64,000 nt of DNA from ZC4RG29 sp964521255. GTDB taxonomy: Bacteria > Bacteroidota > Bacteroidia > Cytophagales > Cyclobacteriaceae. This document shows, one piece after another, positions 25,433-34,511 of this stretch. Under the pieces are notes generated by a model. It did not search any database and was not told the DNA's origin. It saw only the letters and a program-made list of their open reading frames with translations. Numbering within the stretch: position 1 is the first letter of the stretch; each line of letters starts with the position of its first letter. The DNA lies in assembly GCA_964521255.1 (NCBI GenBank), contig CAZFRM010000007.1, positions 62,001-126,000 of the forward strand, read 5' to 3'. Both the position numbers and the translations under genes were made by a program.

Positions 25433-25695
25433 TTGTCAGGTGTTTAGGTGTGTATGTGTTGGCGTGTTGAAGTTGAAGGCATAACCCATTCAATTTATTT
25501 ATTCATTCATTCAATTATTCAACCATTGTTTTAACATCTCTTCATCAAACTTAATAATTGATTAACAGAAAATCAGGTAACTATTGGTTGCGGGGTAAAA
25601 TCTACAATAAGTCGGTTACTAATGCAGTTCATCCCCCTTGTCACTGGAATTCCCCAAAATTCCTGATAAATAGGGCATTTGAAACGACGCAAAAT
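25433..25695. other. Divergent intergenic region
   Basis: These 263 bases separate the lyase gene and the DUF1800 gene. They contain short ATTCA-rich runs (ttcattcattcaattattcaacc). An open frame from a TTG at 25558 enters the DUF1800 gene, but its residues show no signal peptide or conserved motif. No clear promoter box was found. Confidence 0.4.
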
Positions 25696-27456
25696 ATGCC
25701 ATTACCTGAATATGCCGGTACGTTAGGAGTAAAACGAGCTGCTCACTTGCTCAGACGGGCTACTTTCGGAGCCACTAAGCAACAGATCGATTCTTTTGCC
25801 GGAATGACTCCTGCTCAAGCCATTACACAACTATTCAGACAAACCTTACCAGACCCTGCGTTACCTATCGATCCGAAGACCGGTACGGAGTGGGTTATCT
25901 CCGGAACTACTAATGCTAACAGCGGAGATGGTGACCTGCAGGAATTTTTTAAGCAATGGTTTATCGGACAAATGTTAAGTGCCGGTATAACACCATCACA
26001 ATCCCTTGCCTACTCTGCACGGGAAAAAGTTGTCTTCTTCTTACATACACATTTCACGGCGATTCAAACCAAGATTGACAGCAGCCGGGCGTTGTATTTT
26101 CAGAATCAATTATTCAGAATGTATGCGCTCGATGCAACGGTGGCGAATGCAGAAGTAAATTTTAAAACGTTAACAAAAAAGATAAGTGTTGACAATGCCA
26201 TGCTTCGCTTGCTGGATGGCAGTATCAATGTTAAAGGTAGTCCTAATGAAAACTACTCGCGTGAGCTGCTTGAGCTTTATACCATAGGCCGTGGTCTTGA
26301 AGGATCGCTGCCTTCTATTACTGAAGAAGGTGATTACATCATTTATAAAGAACAAGATGTCCGGGCTGCAGCCAAAGTACTTTCGGGCTGGGAATTTGAT
26401 GAAGACTTCATCACGATAGATCCCGATACACTTTTACCGAAAGGAAAAGTGAAAGGCGGTATTAATAATGCGTCCTCGCATGACAATAATCCGAAAGAAT
26501 TCAGTGAACGATTTGGAAGTCAGGTCATCCAGGGTGATCCGGCTTTAATGAACGGAGGTAATCCAACAGAAGCAAGCGCATTTGATGAGCTTGACCAATT
26601 GATTGAACTTATCTATACTCAACCGGAAACGGCTAAAAATATTTGCAGGAAGATATATCGCTTTTTTGTTTTTGGTCCGCATGATACAGCTTCGATAAAT
26701 GCTGTGGAGACCGCAGCCATTAATGAAATGGCAAACACGTTTACCGCGGGTGGTTATAAACTTCAGCCTGTCATTGAAAATCTTTTACGTAGTCAGCATT
26801 TCTACGAAGCTGCAACAGGAATTGGCGATGATAATTTTGGCGGAATAATAAAATCACCTTTAGACCTTGTACTGGGTACAGTTCGGTTTTTCAATATGCC
26901 GGTTCCTGCTACTACATCAACGGCCCAGTTTTATGAAATGACGGGTGAAATAATCGACATCATGAACGACCAGGGAATGGGCTTCTATGAACCCTACGAT
27001 GTATCAGGCTATGATGCGTATTGTCAATACCCTGTTTATCACCGAAGCTGGATAACGGTTAACTATTTAACTCGTCGTTATGAATTTATCCGTAACCTGG
27101 TTAATGCTGCCGAACCCGGAATGCTTAAAGTTCCAGTCCTGGATTTTATTACAGCAACATTTTCTAATGCCGTGATTCGTGATGCCAGAACATTACTTAT
27201 CGAACTGGCCAAATATGTTTTGCCTGTCACCGATAATCTGACTTATGATACAGCAGTTGACGACAACTCAGGACTTACAGCAGAAAGATTAAGCTACTTT
27301 TTAAAAGCATTCTTGTCTGACATCTATCCGGCAGGAACAGAAGAAACAAACTGGACTTCTAACTGGGACAGTCAAACCAATATGGATACCGTGCGAGGCC
27401 AGTTAGAGAACCTTTTTAATGCTATGCTTCAGTCACCAGAATATCAACTTGCTTAA
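25696..27456 (+). CDS. DUF1800 family protein
   Basis: From the ATG at 25696 this 586-residue protein starts 'MPLPEYAGTLGVKRAAHLLRRATFGAT', the typical beginning of DUF1800 proteins. Further family motifs are 'REKVVFFLHTHFTAIQTK', 'NENYSRELLELYTIG', 'AAKVLSGWEF' and 'KNICRKIYRFFVFGP'. No signal peptide is visible. DUF1800 and DUF1501 genes are nearly always found side by side, as here (11 bases apart), but their joint biochemical role is not established. The start gives a protein of normal family length. Confidence 0.9.
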   Translation: MPLPEYAGTLGVKRAAHLLRRATFGATKQQIDSFAGMTPAQAITQLFRQTLPDPALPIDPKTGTEWVISGTTNANSGDGDLQEFFKQWFIGQMLSAGITPSQSLAYSAREKVVFFLHTHFTAIQTKIDSSRALYFQNQLFRMYALDATVANAEVNFKTLTKKISVDNAMLRLLDGSINVKGSPNENYSRELLELYTIGRGLEGSLPSITEEGDYIIYKEQDVRAAAKVLSGWEFDEDFITIDPDTLLPKGKVKGGINNASSHDNNPKEFSERFGSQVIQGDPALMNGGNPTEASAFDELDQLIELIYTQPETAKNICRKIYRFFVFGPHDTASINAVETAAINEMANTFTAGGYKLQPVIENLLRSQHFYEAATGIGDDNFGGIIKSPLDLVLGTVRFFNMPVPATTSTAQFYEMTGEIIDIMNDQGMGFYEPYDVSGYDAYCQYPVYHRSWITVNYLTRRYEFIRNLVNAAEPGMLKVPVLDFITATFSNAVIRDARTLLIELAKYVLPVTDNLTYDTAVDDNSGLTAERLSYFLKAFLSDIYPAGTEETNWTSNWDSQTNMDTVRGQLENLFNAMLQSPEYQLA

Positions 27457-27467
27457 ATTTTTGAGTA

Positions 27468-29159
27468 ATGCAGAGACGAAACTTTCTTAAGAAATTACCG
27501 ATAGCGATAAGCATACCCTTTACAATAAGTGGTATACCACTCAAATTGATGGCTGACAATCCGCTATCACGACTGGCCGCGCAAAGTTCAAACGACCGCG
27601 TGTTGATTATACTTCAGCTTCACGGCGGTAATGATGGTTTGAATAGTCTCATTCCGGTTGAAGCATACGATTTGTATTACAGCAAGCGCGCTAACATTGC
27701 TATTCCTGAAAAGAAATACATACCCCTTGACGCAACGCTTCCCTCCGCAGCACAAGTAGGGCTTCATCCTGCTATGCAACCTATGAAAGCTTTATATGAT
27801 CAGGGACGTGTTGCATTTGTTCAGGGTGTATCGTATAAAAACAATAACGGCTCCCACTTCCGCGGGCGTGATATCTGGTTCATGGGCGGTGGAGCTGACG
27901 ATTATTTCGGATCCGGATGGGTAGGCCGGTATTTACAACAGGAATTTGCTCCTGAAACTTATCCGGACGATTTCCCAAATCCCGATATGTTAGACCCTCT
28001 TGCCATCGAAATGGGCAGCGATGTTTCACTCATCTTTCATCAGGATGGCAACATCCCTGCTTCCATTTCCCTGGACAACCCGGAACGGTTTTTTAATCTG
28101 GTTGACAATCTCGAAGGGTTTAATGATGTTGAAATTGATAGTCGTGGTACCCCTCCTCCTGCATTAAATCCATCACCCTATTGGCAGGAGCTTAACTGGA
28201 TACTTCAGTTAGAGGATAAATCTAAAGACTATGCAGAACGCCTTTATGAAGTATACCGGCAAGGTCGCGAAAGCACAGTGACGTATCCGGAAACATATCC
28301 GCTTAATGCACCTGCCGGAAGCAAAAGAAATCCTTTGACCCCGCAGCTCAAGCTTATTGCACGTTTGCTGGATGGTGGTTGCAAAACAAAAGTATTTATG
28401 GTGAAGATCGGTGGCTTTGATACGCACGCTGAACAAGTAGAAAGTTATGATCCAACGATGGGCGTACATGCCGCTTTGATGTATCACATCTCAGGCGCCA
28501 TGAAAGCATTCCAGGAAGATCTGCGTGTGAAAGGATTGGAAGATCGTGTACTCACCGTAAGTACTTCAGAGTTTGGAAGAAGAATATATTCCAACGGAAG
28601 TTATGGAACAGATCATGGAACCGGCGGGCCCATTTTCATTTTTGGGAAGGGTGTTAAACCCGGTGTTGTTGGAACTGTTCCAGACATGACGGAAGGCAAC
28701 ATACAAATGCAGTATGACTATCGCCAGGTATTCGCTAACCTTCTTAAGGACTGGATGCTGGTGGATGAAACAAAGATCAACAATGATATTTTCTTCAAGA
28801 ACTTTATCAATGGAGCGAGAGAAGACGGAACAGGTTTTTACGAACCGCTGCCATTGGCTAACCAGGTTATTACCGGAGTTGATGATTTCATCAGCACACG
28901 CTTTATCCTTGAAAATTGTTATCCCAATCCTGCCAAAGAAAAGACGACCATACATTTCAGGACTAATACCACGGGTCTGGTTACAGTCGATCTTTTTGAT
29001 AACATGGGAAAAAAATCAAGCGTACTGATTGATGATACGTTTGATCCCGGCGAACATAGAGTGGAAGTCGATTTAAAAAATCTTCCGGCAGGTAATTACA
29101 TCTATCAAATGAAAACAGGATTTTATAAAGAATCGAAGAAACTTATCATCGTGAAATAA
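27468..29159 (+). CDS. DUF1501 protein with Tat-like signal and T9SS sorting domain
   Basis: The 563-residue protein starts MQRRNFLKKLPIAIS, a twin-arginine motif (RRNFLK) followed by a hydrophobic stretch. The DUF1501 domain (sulfatase-like fold) shows 'ILQLHGGNDGLNSLIPV', 'GGFDTHAEQ' and 'TSEFGRRIYSNGSYGTDHG', which look like metal-binding positions. The last ~80 residues (CYPNPAKEKTTIHF ... GNYIYQMKTG ... KKLIIVK) form a type A T9SS C-terminal domain. So the protein would cross the inner membrane folded via Tat and the outer membrane via T9SS. It directly follows the DUF1800 gene. Confidence 0.9.
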   Translation: MQRRNFLKKLPIAISIPFTISGIPLKLMADNPLSRLAAQSSNDRVLIILQLHGGNDGLNSLIPVEAYDLYYSKRANIAIPEKKYIPLDATLPSAAQVGLHPAMQPMKALYDQGRVAFVQGVSYKNNNGSHFRGRDIWFMGGGADDYFGSGWVGRYLQQEFAPETYPDDFPNPDMLDPLAIEMGSDVSLIFHQDGNIPASISLDNPERFFNLVDNLEGFNDVEIDSRGTPPPALNPSPYWQELNWILQLEDKSKDYAERLYEVYRQGRESTVTYPETYPLNAPAGSKRNPLTPQLKLIARLLDGGCKTKVFMVKIGGFDTHAEQVESYDPTMGVHAALMYHISGAMKAFQEDLRVKGLEDRVLTVSTSEFGRRIYSNGSYGTDHGTGGPIFIFGKGVKPGVVGTVPDMTEGNIQMQYDYRQVFANLLKDWMLVDETKINNDIFFKNFINGAREDGTGFYEPLPLANQVITGVDDFISTRFILENCYPNPAKEKTTIHFRTNTTGLVTVDLFDNMGKKSSVLIDDTFDPGEHRVEVDLKNLPAGNYIYQMKTGFYKESKKLIIVK

Positions 29160-29183
29160 CCAATAATCCGCTAACTAACCGCT

Positions 29184-30092
29184 ATGAAAAGGCTCTATTT
29201 GTTAATTGTGTGTTGTCTGGTTGCATCCACTTTGTCTGCGCAATATAGTGGCAGCAAGTCAAAGAAAAACCCGGTAAAGGGATCCATCACCTTTAATAAG
29301 AAAAACAAGGAAGATGAAAAATTCCTTGAGAAACAATGGTGGCTCGGAATTAAAGGAGGTATCAACCTTACAAAAACTCCCGTTACCACAAGCTATTCCG
29401 CCTTGTCTCCTACAAACTATGACCCCTCGCTAGTCAACAAAGAGTATGAGAGTTTCAATAAGATTGGGTCGCAGGTTGCCCTGGAAGTTACCTTTTATTT
29501 TAAACAACTTTCACTAAGCTTTCAACCAACCTACCGCCAATCTAAATTTATTTACACCAATCACTACGAATGGACAGATACAGAGAACGCTGCTAACTCT
29601 CTTACCCTGGACTATGAGCAGGTACAAAAAACAGAACATGTGTTATTACCTCTTATAGCTAAGTTTGATATCACAAAAACAAGACTGAGACCTTACTTAC
29701 AAGCTGGTGCATTTGTGGCCTTGCTTATGAATGCGGATAAATCAGTTTCCATCTCGGGAGTTGATTACGCTTCCGGTGGAGAGAATGAATTCTCTAATCC
29801 TCCAATTACAGTTGGAGCGAAAGATCTTTTTGCCGATGTATACTACGGTTTGATCTGGGGTGGTGGTTTTAATTACAATCAGGGGAATGTACGATTGAAT
29901 CTTGACATCAGCTATCAATACGGCCTCACCAATATTACTTCAACAAAAAACAGGTATAGCAACGATCGCTTATCAGGTGTGGGAGATGTAATGGATGATA
30001 TGACCATGGATAACATTGTTATATCGCTAGGATGTCTGTTCCCTTTGCGTTTCCTGGAAAATGGCTTTAAGTCATTGGATAAAAAGAAATGA
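29184..30092 (+). CDS. PorT-like outer-membrane beta-barrel protein
   Basis: The 302-residue product has a signal peptide (MKRLYLLIVCCLVASTLSAQ), a short basic linker, then alternating strands starting 'WWLGIKGGINLTKT' and including 'VALEVTFYFKQLSLSFQPTYRQ' and 'RLRPYLQAGAFVALLM'. This is the layout of the PorT / outer-membrane beta-barrel family of Bacteroidota. It lies 24 bases after the DUF1501 gene and overlaps the next gene by four bases (ATGA), so it is part of this four-gene unit. Confidence 0.82.
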   Translation: MKRLYLLIVCCLVASTLSAQYSGSKSKKNPVKGSITFNKKNKEDEKFLEKQWWLGIKGGINLTKTPVTTSYSALSPTNYDPSLVNKEYESFNKIGSQVALEVTFYFKQLSLSFQPTYRQSKFIYTNHYEWTDTENAANSLTLDYEQVQKTEHVLLPLIAKFDITKTRLRPYLQAGAFVALLMNADKSVSISGVDYASGGENEFSNPPITVGAKDLFADVYYGLIWGGGFNYNQGNVRLNLDISYQYGLTNITSTKNRYSNDRLSGVGDVMDDMTMDNIVISLGCLFPLRFLENGFKSLDKKK

Positions 30093-31336
30093 TTTATACT
30101 ATTGTCGGATTTAGGATTACAAATTTTATGTTAAGAATCATCCACTCCCTTGTCTTCGTTATTTCAATGTTGGTCATGTTTTCCTGTGCTGAGGAATCGG
30201 ATCCTCGCGTAGATGAAGAAACCTTTACAAAGATATACGACAATAATCTTTTCGGAGCCGCCTACACGCCCATTGACATGCAGCAAACACCTGATGGCGG
30301 ATATCTCATTGTTGGAAGCCGCAGACTTCAAAACTCCAATTTCGCAGGTATCTATCTCATGAAGGTTGACAGGAAAGGCAATTTTGAAAAAGAGGTTGAG
30401 GTAGATCCCGCTTATGTACATCCCGTCGCTGATTTAATGGTGTACAACGGAGAATATTATTTTTTCTGTATGGAAGAGATAACACTTCAAACGAACATGG
30501 TAAAACTGGATGCTGCATTGGAGAATGTAGTTTTTACACCACTTGAAGGTTACTATTCCTATCCTTCTGCTGCATCGTTTGACAACAATACATTTATTCT
30601 TCTAAACTATAATCACGAAGACAAGCTTTCCGTTATTTCATTGGTGGGTCCTACGGGAGGAATATTGGCATCGAAAGGTTTTGATATTGGCATCGCTGAT
30701 GGCGATGATGTTGAAGAGCCCTTGATTAATCACTTTATCGGCGCAGGAAAAAAACTTCCTTTCTCAACCGGTCGCGTTCCAGGAGGGTCTTACTACTTCA
30801 ATGGATTTTTCAATTACACCTTTTCGTTAGTGTTCACTAACTTAAATGCAGATGATCCACTCGGTGTAGTACAAGGCCAACAAGACGACGGAGGTTTCAG
30901 CGCAGTGACACCTATTGCCAGCACCAAGTTTGCTGCATCAAGGTTTAACTTTGGCGACAACTATCTTCTACCGAACGTAGTTCTTCCCACAAATGCAGTA
31001 ACATCAAGCGTTAATTATCGCGGAAATACTTTACCTGAGCTTGTGCCTAATGCAAATGTGAGGATAATAAGGACAATCATTAATGCTACAAACACCCTTG
31101 TTTACGGCAGTGATACTAAATCAAAACAAATTGCATTGTTGTTTTATGACGAAGCAACAGGAGTATTAGCAGGTTCGCATTACCTGGGCTTCTCCAATCC
31201 TTTTGAAGTTGCATCGCTAATTCAAACCGAAGATGAAGGCCTGGCGGTATGCGGTACCACCTATCTTGCCGGCAGATTCCCTCGCATATGTCTCTTCAAA
31301 ATATCAAAAAATGATTTGGCAGGAATGATTAATTAA
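30089..31336 (+). CDS. Hypothetical lipoprotein
   Basis: This 415-residue protein carries a lipoprotein signal ending VMFSC-AEESDP. Two starts are possible: ATG at 30089, which overlaps the previous stop, or ATG at 30128, which gives a more usual signal peptide beginning MLRIIHSL. The body has repeated strand motifs ('QQTPDGGYLIVGSRR', 'IQTEDEGLAVCGTTY') like those of beta-propeller proteins with 'T.DGGY...G' blades. It is the fourth gene in the DUF1800/DUF1501 set. Function unknown; probably surface or periplasmic. Confidence 0.7.
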   Translation: MIYTIVGFRITNFMLRIIHSLVFVISMLVMFSCAEESDPRVDEETFTKIYDNNLFGAAYTPIDMQQTPDGGYLIVGSRRLQNSNFAGIYLMKVDRKGNFEKEVEVDPAYVHPVADLMVYNGEYYFFCMEEITLQTNMVKLDAALENVVFTPLEGYYSYPSAASFDNNTFILLNYNHEDKLSVISLVGPTGGILASKGFDIGIADGDDVEEPLINHFIGAGKKLPFSTGRVPGGSYYFNGFFNYTFSLVFTNLNADDPLGVVQGQQDDGGFSAVTPIASTKFAASRFNFGDNYLLPNVVLPTNAVTSSVNYRGNTLPELVPNANVRIIRTIINATNTLVYGSDTKSKQIALLFYDEATGVLAGSHYLGFSNPFEVASLIQTEDEGLAVCGTTYLAGRFPRICLFKISKNDLAGMIN

Positions 31337-31422
31337 GCTTAAAGCTTAAAGCGGAAAGCTTAAAGAAGTAGTCATTCAAATATTCAACTATTTTTTGGAC
31401 ATTGGTGCGTTGTTTCTACGCT

Positions 31423-32445
31423 ATGCTGTCAATCGAAGAGAACGCAAATTTATTTTCATACAATACATTCAGGATAAGCGCTCAGGCGCGGTATTTAGTC
31501 CGGCTTCAGTCTGTTCATGACTTAACCGAACTACTTCAGTCCGATACATTCCGAAAAAATAAAAGACTTATACTGGGTGGTGGCAGTAACATATTACTCA
31601 CGGGTAACTTTGATGGTCTTGTCATTAAGAATGAAATAAAAGGCATTGCGCGAATTGAAGAAGATGAAGACCGGATACTTATAAAGTCTGGTTCAGGAGA
31701 GAACTGGCATGAATTCGTTATGCAGTGCGTTAAAAATGATTGGGGTGGTATTGAAAACCTTTCTCTCATTCCAGGTACCGTAGGCGCTGCCCCTATGCAG
31801 AACATCGGCGCTTATGGTGTGGAGATCAGGGAAACCTTGCATGAAGTAGAGGCTGTTGAGATAGCTACAGGAAATAGTAAAACATTTGATCGTGATGAAT
31901 GCAGGTTTGGCTACCGCGAAAGCATCTTCAAGCACGAAGCAAAGGATAAGTACTTCATCACAGGCGTTACTTTAAAACTTACGAGGAGAAATCACAAGCT
32001 CAATACCAGTTACGGCGCCATTCGTGATATTTTGAAAAACAATACCATCGAAGTTCCAACAATTCAGTCCGTAAGTGATGCCGTCATTGCTATTCGAAAA
32101 AGTAAATTACCTGATCCTGCAGTAATCGGAAATGCAGGAAGTTTTTTTAAAAATCCTTCTATCGATGCAGGAAAGCTTGATTTCATAAAGAAACTCTATC
32201 CATCGGTACCAACTTTTCCAGGTGAGCACGGTCTCACAAAAGTTCCTGCAGGCTGGTTGATAGAACAATGTGGATGGAAAGGCAAAACATTCGATTCGAT
32301 TGGTGTTCATAAAGACCAGGCGCTCGTGTTAGTCAACTATGGTGGAGGAAAAGGCGATGACATTTGGAAACTCGCGATGCAGATTCGTGAAAGTGTTATG
32401 AACAAGTTCAACATTGATCTTCATCCGGAGGTGAACATCGTTTAA
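31423..32445 (+). CDS. murB: UDP-N-acetylenolpyruvoylglucosamine reductase
   Basis: The 340-residue enzyme matches the long (E. coli type) MurB: 'NTFRISAQARYLVRL' at the start, FAD-binding 'LILGGGSNILLT' and 'NLSLIPGTVGAAPMQNIGAYGVEI', the catalytic Ser in 'GNAGSFFKNP', and the terminal Glu in 'LHPEVNIV'. It reduces UDP-GlcNAc-enolpyruvate to UDP-MurNAc with NADPH in peptidoglycan synthesis. A TTG at 31402 is in frame, but the ATG at 31423 gives the family-like start MLSIEENANLF. It stands alone between a lipoprotein gene and a long spacer. Confidence 0.96.
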   Translation: MLSIEENANLFSYNTFRISAQARYLVRLQSVHDLTELLQSDTFRKNKRLILGGGSNILLTGNFDGLVIKNEIKGIARIEEDEDRILIKSGSGENWHEFVMQCVKNDWGGIENLSLIPGTVGAAPMQNIGAYGVEIRETLHEVEAVEIATGNSKTFDRDECRFGYRESIFKHEAKDKYFITGVTLKLTRRNHKLNTSYGAIRDILKNNTIEVPTIQSVSDAVIAIRKSKLPDPAVIGNAGSFFKNPSIDAGKLDFIKKLYPSVPTFPGEHGLTKVPAGWLIEQCGWKGKTFDSIGVHKDQALVLVNYGGGKGDDIWKLAMQIRESVMNKFNIDLHPEVNIV

Positions 32446-32652
32446 GGAAGTATGAAGTACGATTGACGAGGTACGAGGGAGAAAGTTCTATTCAACTATC
32501 CTATCATTCAATCATTCAACTATTCTTATCTCATATCTCGCACATGTTAAAATGTTGAATTATAAAAATTTATTACTAAAAATTTTTATAGATAATTTTT
32601 TTGTTATAACTTTTCACGTCGTTTAACAATTTTTTTAACACATTTAAACGCT

Positions 32653-32730
32653 ATGGCAAAAACAACCGCTAAAAAAGCAGCAAAGAAAAAGCCCGCTAAG
32701 GCTAAGAAAGCTGCTAAGAAGAAGAAGTAA
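32653..32730 (+). CDS. Lys/Ala-rich histone H1-like micropeptide (25 aa)
   Basis: The frame encodes 25 residues composed only of Lys, Ala, Thr, Pro and the initial Met: MAKTTAKKAAKKKPAKA then KKAAKKKK. It resembles the C-terminal tails of bacterial histone H1-like nucleoid proteins. A strong hairpin terminator follows 26 bases later and the upstream 90 bases are very AT-rich, so it looks like a real transcription unit. The gene at 33035 begins similarly (MAKSTEKTAVKK). Nucleic-acid binding is an inference from composition. Confidence 0.6.
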   Translation: MAKTTAKKAAKKKPAKAKKAAKKKK

Positions 32731-32756
32731 TTAGGTTAAACCTAATAAGCTTTGCG

Positions 32757-32795
32757 AAGGGAAGTAATTTAGAATTACTTCCCTTTCGTCTTTTA
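32757..32795 (+). terminator. Terminator after the micropeptide gene
   Basis: A perfect 13-bp stem (AAGGGAAGTAATT at 32757-32769 with AATTACTTCCCTT at 32773-32785), a 3-base loop, and the T-rich tail TCGTCTTTTAA. It isolates the micropeptide from the genes downstream. Confidence 0.75.
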
Positions 32796-32836
32796 ATAAG
32801 AACACCATGATTTGATTTGTGATAGTAGATATTTGT

Positions 32837-32868
32837 TTGTAGAGACGCGATGCATCGCGTCTCTACAA
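32837..32868. repeat. Perfect 32-bp palindrome (dispersed-repeat type)
   Basis: TTGTAGAGACGCGATG followed at once by its reverse complement, with no loop. The sequence is of the GTAGAGACGCGATGCATC type known as a dispersed palindrome in several bacterial groups. It lies in a 300-base spacer between the micropeptide and the next gene and is the only structure there apart from the terminator and a promoter. Confidence 0.8.
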
Positions 32869-32972
32869 TGTAATAACTACAACACTAACCTTCATTATCC
32901 GCAGTCTTCAACCATCACTTGAAGATGTTGGTCAACATTCATACGGTTGCGGAAATTAAATCGCAACATTAC

Positions 32973-33004
32973 TTGCCTCCTCTTTTTTTACATGCTTAAT
33001 TTTG
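32973..33004 (+). promoter_or_regulatory. Bacteroidota-type promoter
   Basis: TTG at 32973-32975, a 21-base spacer, then TAATTTTG at 32997-33004. It fits TTG-N(17-23)-TAnnTTTG and is 30 bases before the ATG at 33035. It also shows that the TTG at 33002, which would extend the reading frame, lies inside the promoter. Confidence 0.65.
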
Positions 33005-33034
33005 CAACATCAATTTCACCAAACCCAATTGCTA

Positions 33035-33355
33035 ATGGCAAAATCAACTGAGAAAACCGCTGTTAAAAAGGTAGCACCAAAAAAAGTTAGTGTTCCTTCA
33101 AAGAAAACGGTCACTGCTGAGACCGAACAGGCGGCAGCTACTGCCCTTACCAAGCTCAAAGAACTGGGCCTGGACTTACAATTACAAGCTGATCTGGAGT
33201 GGTGCCTGGGGAGTTACAAGTTTGATAAAAATCCTCTAGGACTTTATGAAATGATAGGACGTGCCGTAAAAGTTTTCAACACTGAAAAGAATAAGAAGAC
33301 CAAAGGTGTTACGGCCAAACTGATAACAGACCTTACCAAAGCGCTGCCTAAATAA
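33035..33355 (+). CDS. Small basic protein with helical C-terminal domain
   Basis: This 106-residue protein has a lysine-rich N-terminal third (MAKSTEKTAVKKVAPKK, then VSVPSKKTVTAE), followed by a compact predicted helical domain 'KLKELGLDLQLQADLEWCLGSYKFDKNPLGLYEMIGRAVKVF'. The basic tail suggests binding to nucleic acid or ribosomes. The start ATG is placed just after a good promoter. Its first residues resemble the 25-residue peptide upstream. No named family was recognised. The dCMP deaminase-type gene is convergent, with three bases between stops. Confidence 0.65.
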   Translation: MAKSTEKTAVKKVAPKKVSVPSKKTVTAETEQAAATALTKLKELGLDLQLQADLEWCLGSYKFDKNPLGLYEMIGRAVKVFNTEKNKKTKGVTAKLITDLTKALPK

Positions 33356-33358
33356 GCT

Positions 33359-33841
33359 TTAGATCATATGGGTAACGTTAGCAAGCGTGCCCTGATACTT
33401 CTCAGCCTGAACGCCAAACTTTCTTAGAAAGTCAACGCCTTCGTCGGTAGCAATCCCTTTGTGTTCTGCATATGAATTAAGGTAGATTACTTTTGATATG
33501 CGCATGGAGTAAATAATTCGCGCGCATGAAAGGCAAGGTGAGAGCGTAACATATAATGTGGCCCCTTCAACAGAGCTTTTGTTTTTTACTGCATACAGAA
33601 TGGCATTTTGTTCGGCATGAATCGCCAATGAACATCCACCCTTTGAGTCGCGGGGGCATCCAACAGCGGGCCATTCCTCATCACAATTGTGTGTTCCTGA
33701 CGGCGGCCCATTGTAACCAATCGAGATAATCCTGGTGTCCTTTGCCAGGACTGCCCCTACATGACGTTTTATACAATGCGAACGGCGGGCGAGATTAACC
33801 GCCAACTCCATATAGATATCATCAAATGCAGGTCGGGACAT
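33359..33841 (-). CDS. Deoxycytidylate (dCMP) deaminase family protein
   Basis: The 160-residue protein has the zinc-dependent cytidine deaminase motifs HAEQNAI (His ligand and catalytic Glu) and PCLSCARII (two Cys ligands), with the extra 'GYNGPPSGTHNCDEEWP' segment and upstream Cys/His residues typical of dCMP deaminases. It converts dCMP to dUMP for thymidylate synthesis. The same fold is annotated as ComE-type protein in some genomes. It stands alone on its strand. Confidence 0.88.
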   Translation of the reverse strand: MSRPAFDDIYMELAVNLARRSHCIKRHVGAVLAKDTRIISIGYNGPPSGTHNCDEEWPAVGCPRDSKGGCSLAIHAEQNAILYAVKNKSSVEGATLYVTLSPCLSCARIIYSMRISKVIYLNSYAEHKGIATDEGVDFLRKFGVQAEKYQGTLANVTHMI

Positions 33842-33980
33842 GCGGCAAAAATATGATTTTGAATCAAGATTCTAACATTATCATGCATTACAAGTTTTCA
33901 CACCTTAGCCGTTTATCAGAATAAATCAGGGACAGTATGATGTGAATGGAGCTTAATACTATTAATTTTTATATTGCCAC

Positions 33981-34511
33981 ATGAAGTTTTGGATGAGTTT
34001 ATTATTTGCTGTTGCGCATTTATATGGCATGGCACAGGAGCCAACAAAGCCCAGAGCGAGTCCCATCGCCATCAGCTCTGCAAGGTATAAGGATACATAC
34101 ATCAAGGTAACGTATGGACAGCCTCAGAAAAAAGGTCGCGAAATTTTCGGTGGACTTGTTCCTTATGGTGAAGTCTGGCGCACAGGAGCAAACGAAGCAA
34201 CAGAAATTACATTGACAAAAGACACGTATGTTAACGGCGTTATACTTAAAGCTGGCACGTATTCTGTCTTTACTATTCCTGATAAAATAAAATGGACGAT
34301 CATTATCAACAGGGAGATTGGATTATGGGGTTCTTATAATTACAACGAGAAACTTGATGTGATGCGATTTGATGTCCCGATATTGAATCCGGATGAACCA
34401 TATGAATCTTTCACCATCAAAATAGATCAGAACAACGACAAAGCTGAACTTTATATGGTTTGGGATCGTACAAAAGTCAGTATACCAATTCGATTTACAG
34501 ATGCACCCTAA
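33981..34511 (+). CDS. DUF2911 secreted protein
   Basis: The 176-residue product begins with a signal peptide (MKFWMSLLFAVAHLYGMAQ). It then shows the DUF2911 signatures 'SSARYKDTYIKVTYGQPQKKGREIFGGLVPYGEVWRTGANEATEI', 'LKAGTYSVFTIP' and 'WGSYNYNEKLDVMR'. The family is widespread in Bacteroidota and its activity is unknown; a periplasmic location is likely. The following gene starts inside its last codons (11-base overlap). Confidence 0.88.
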   Translation: MKFWMSLLFAVAHLYGMAQEPTKPRASPIAISSARYKDTYIKVTYGQPQKKGREIFGGLVPYGEVWRTGANEATEITLTKDTYVNGVILKAGTYSVFTIPDKIKWTIIINREIGLWGSYNYNEKLDVMRFDVPILNPDEPYESFTIKIDQNNDKAELYMVWDRTKVSIPIRFTDAP

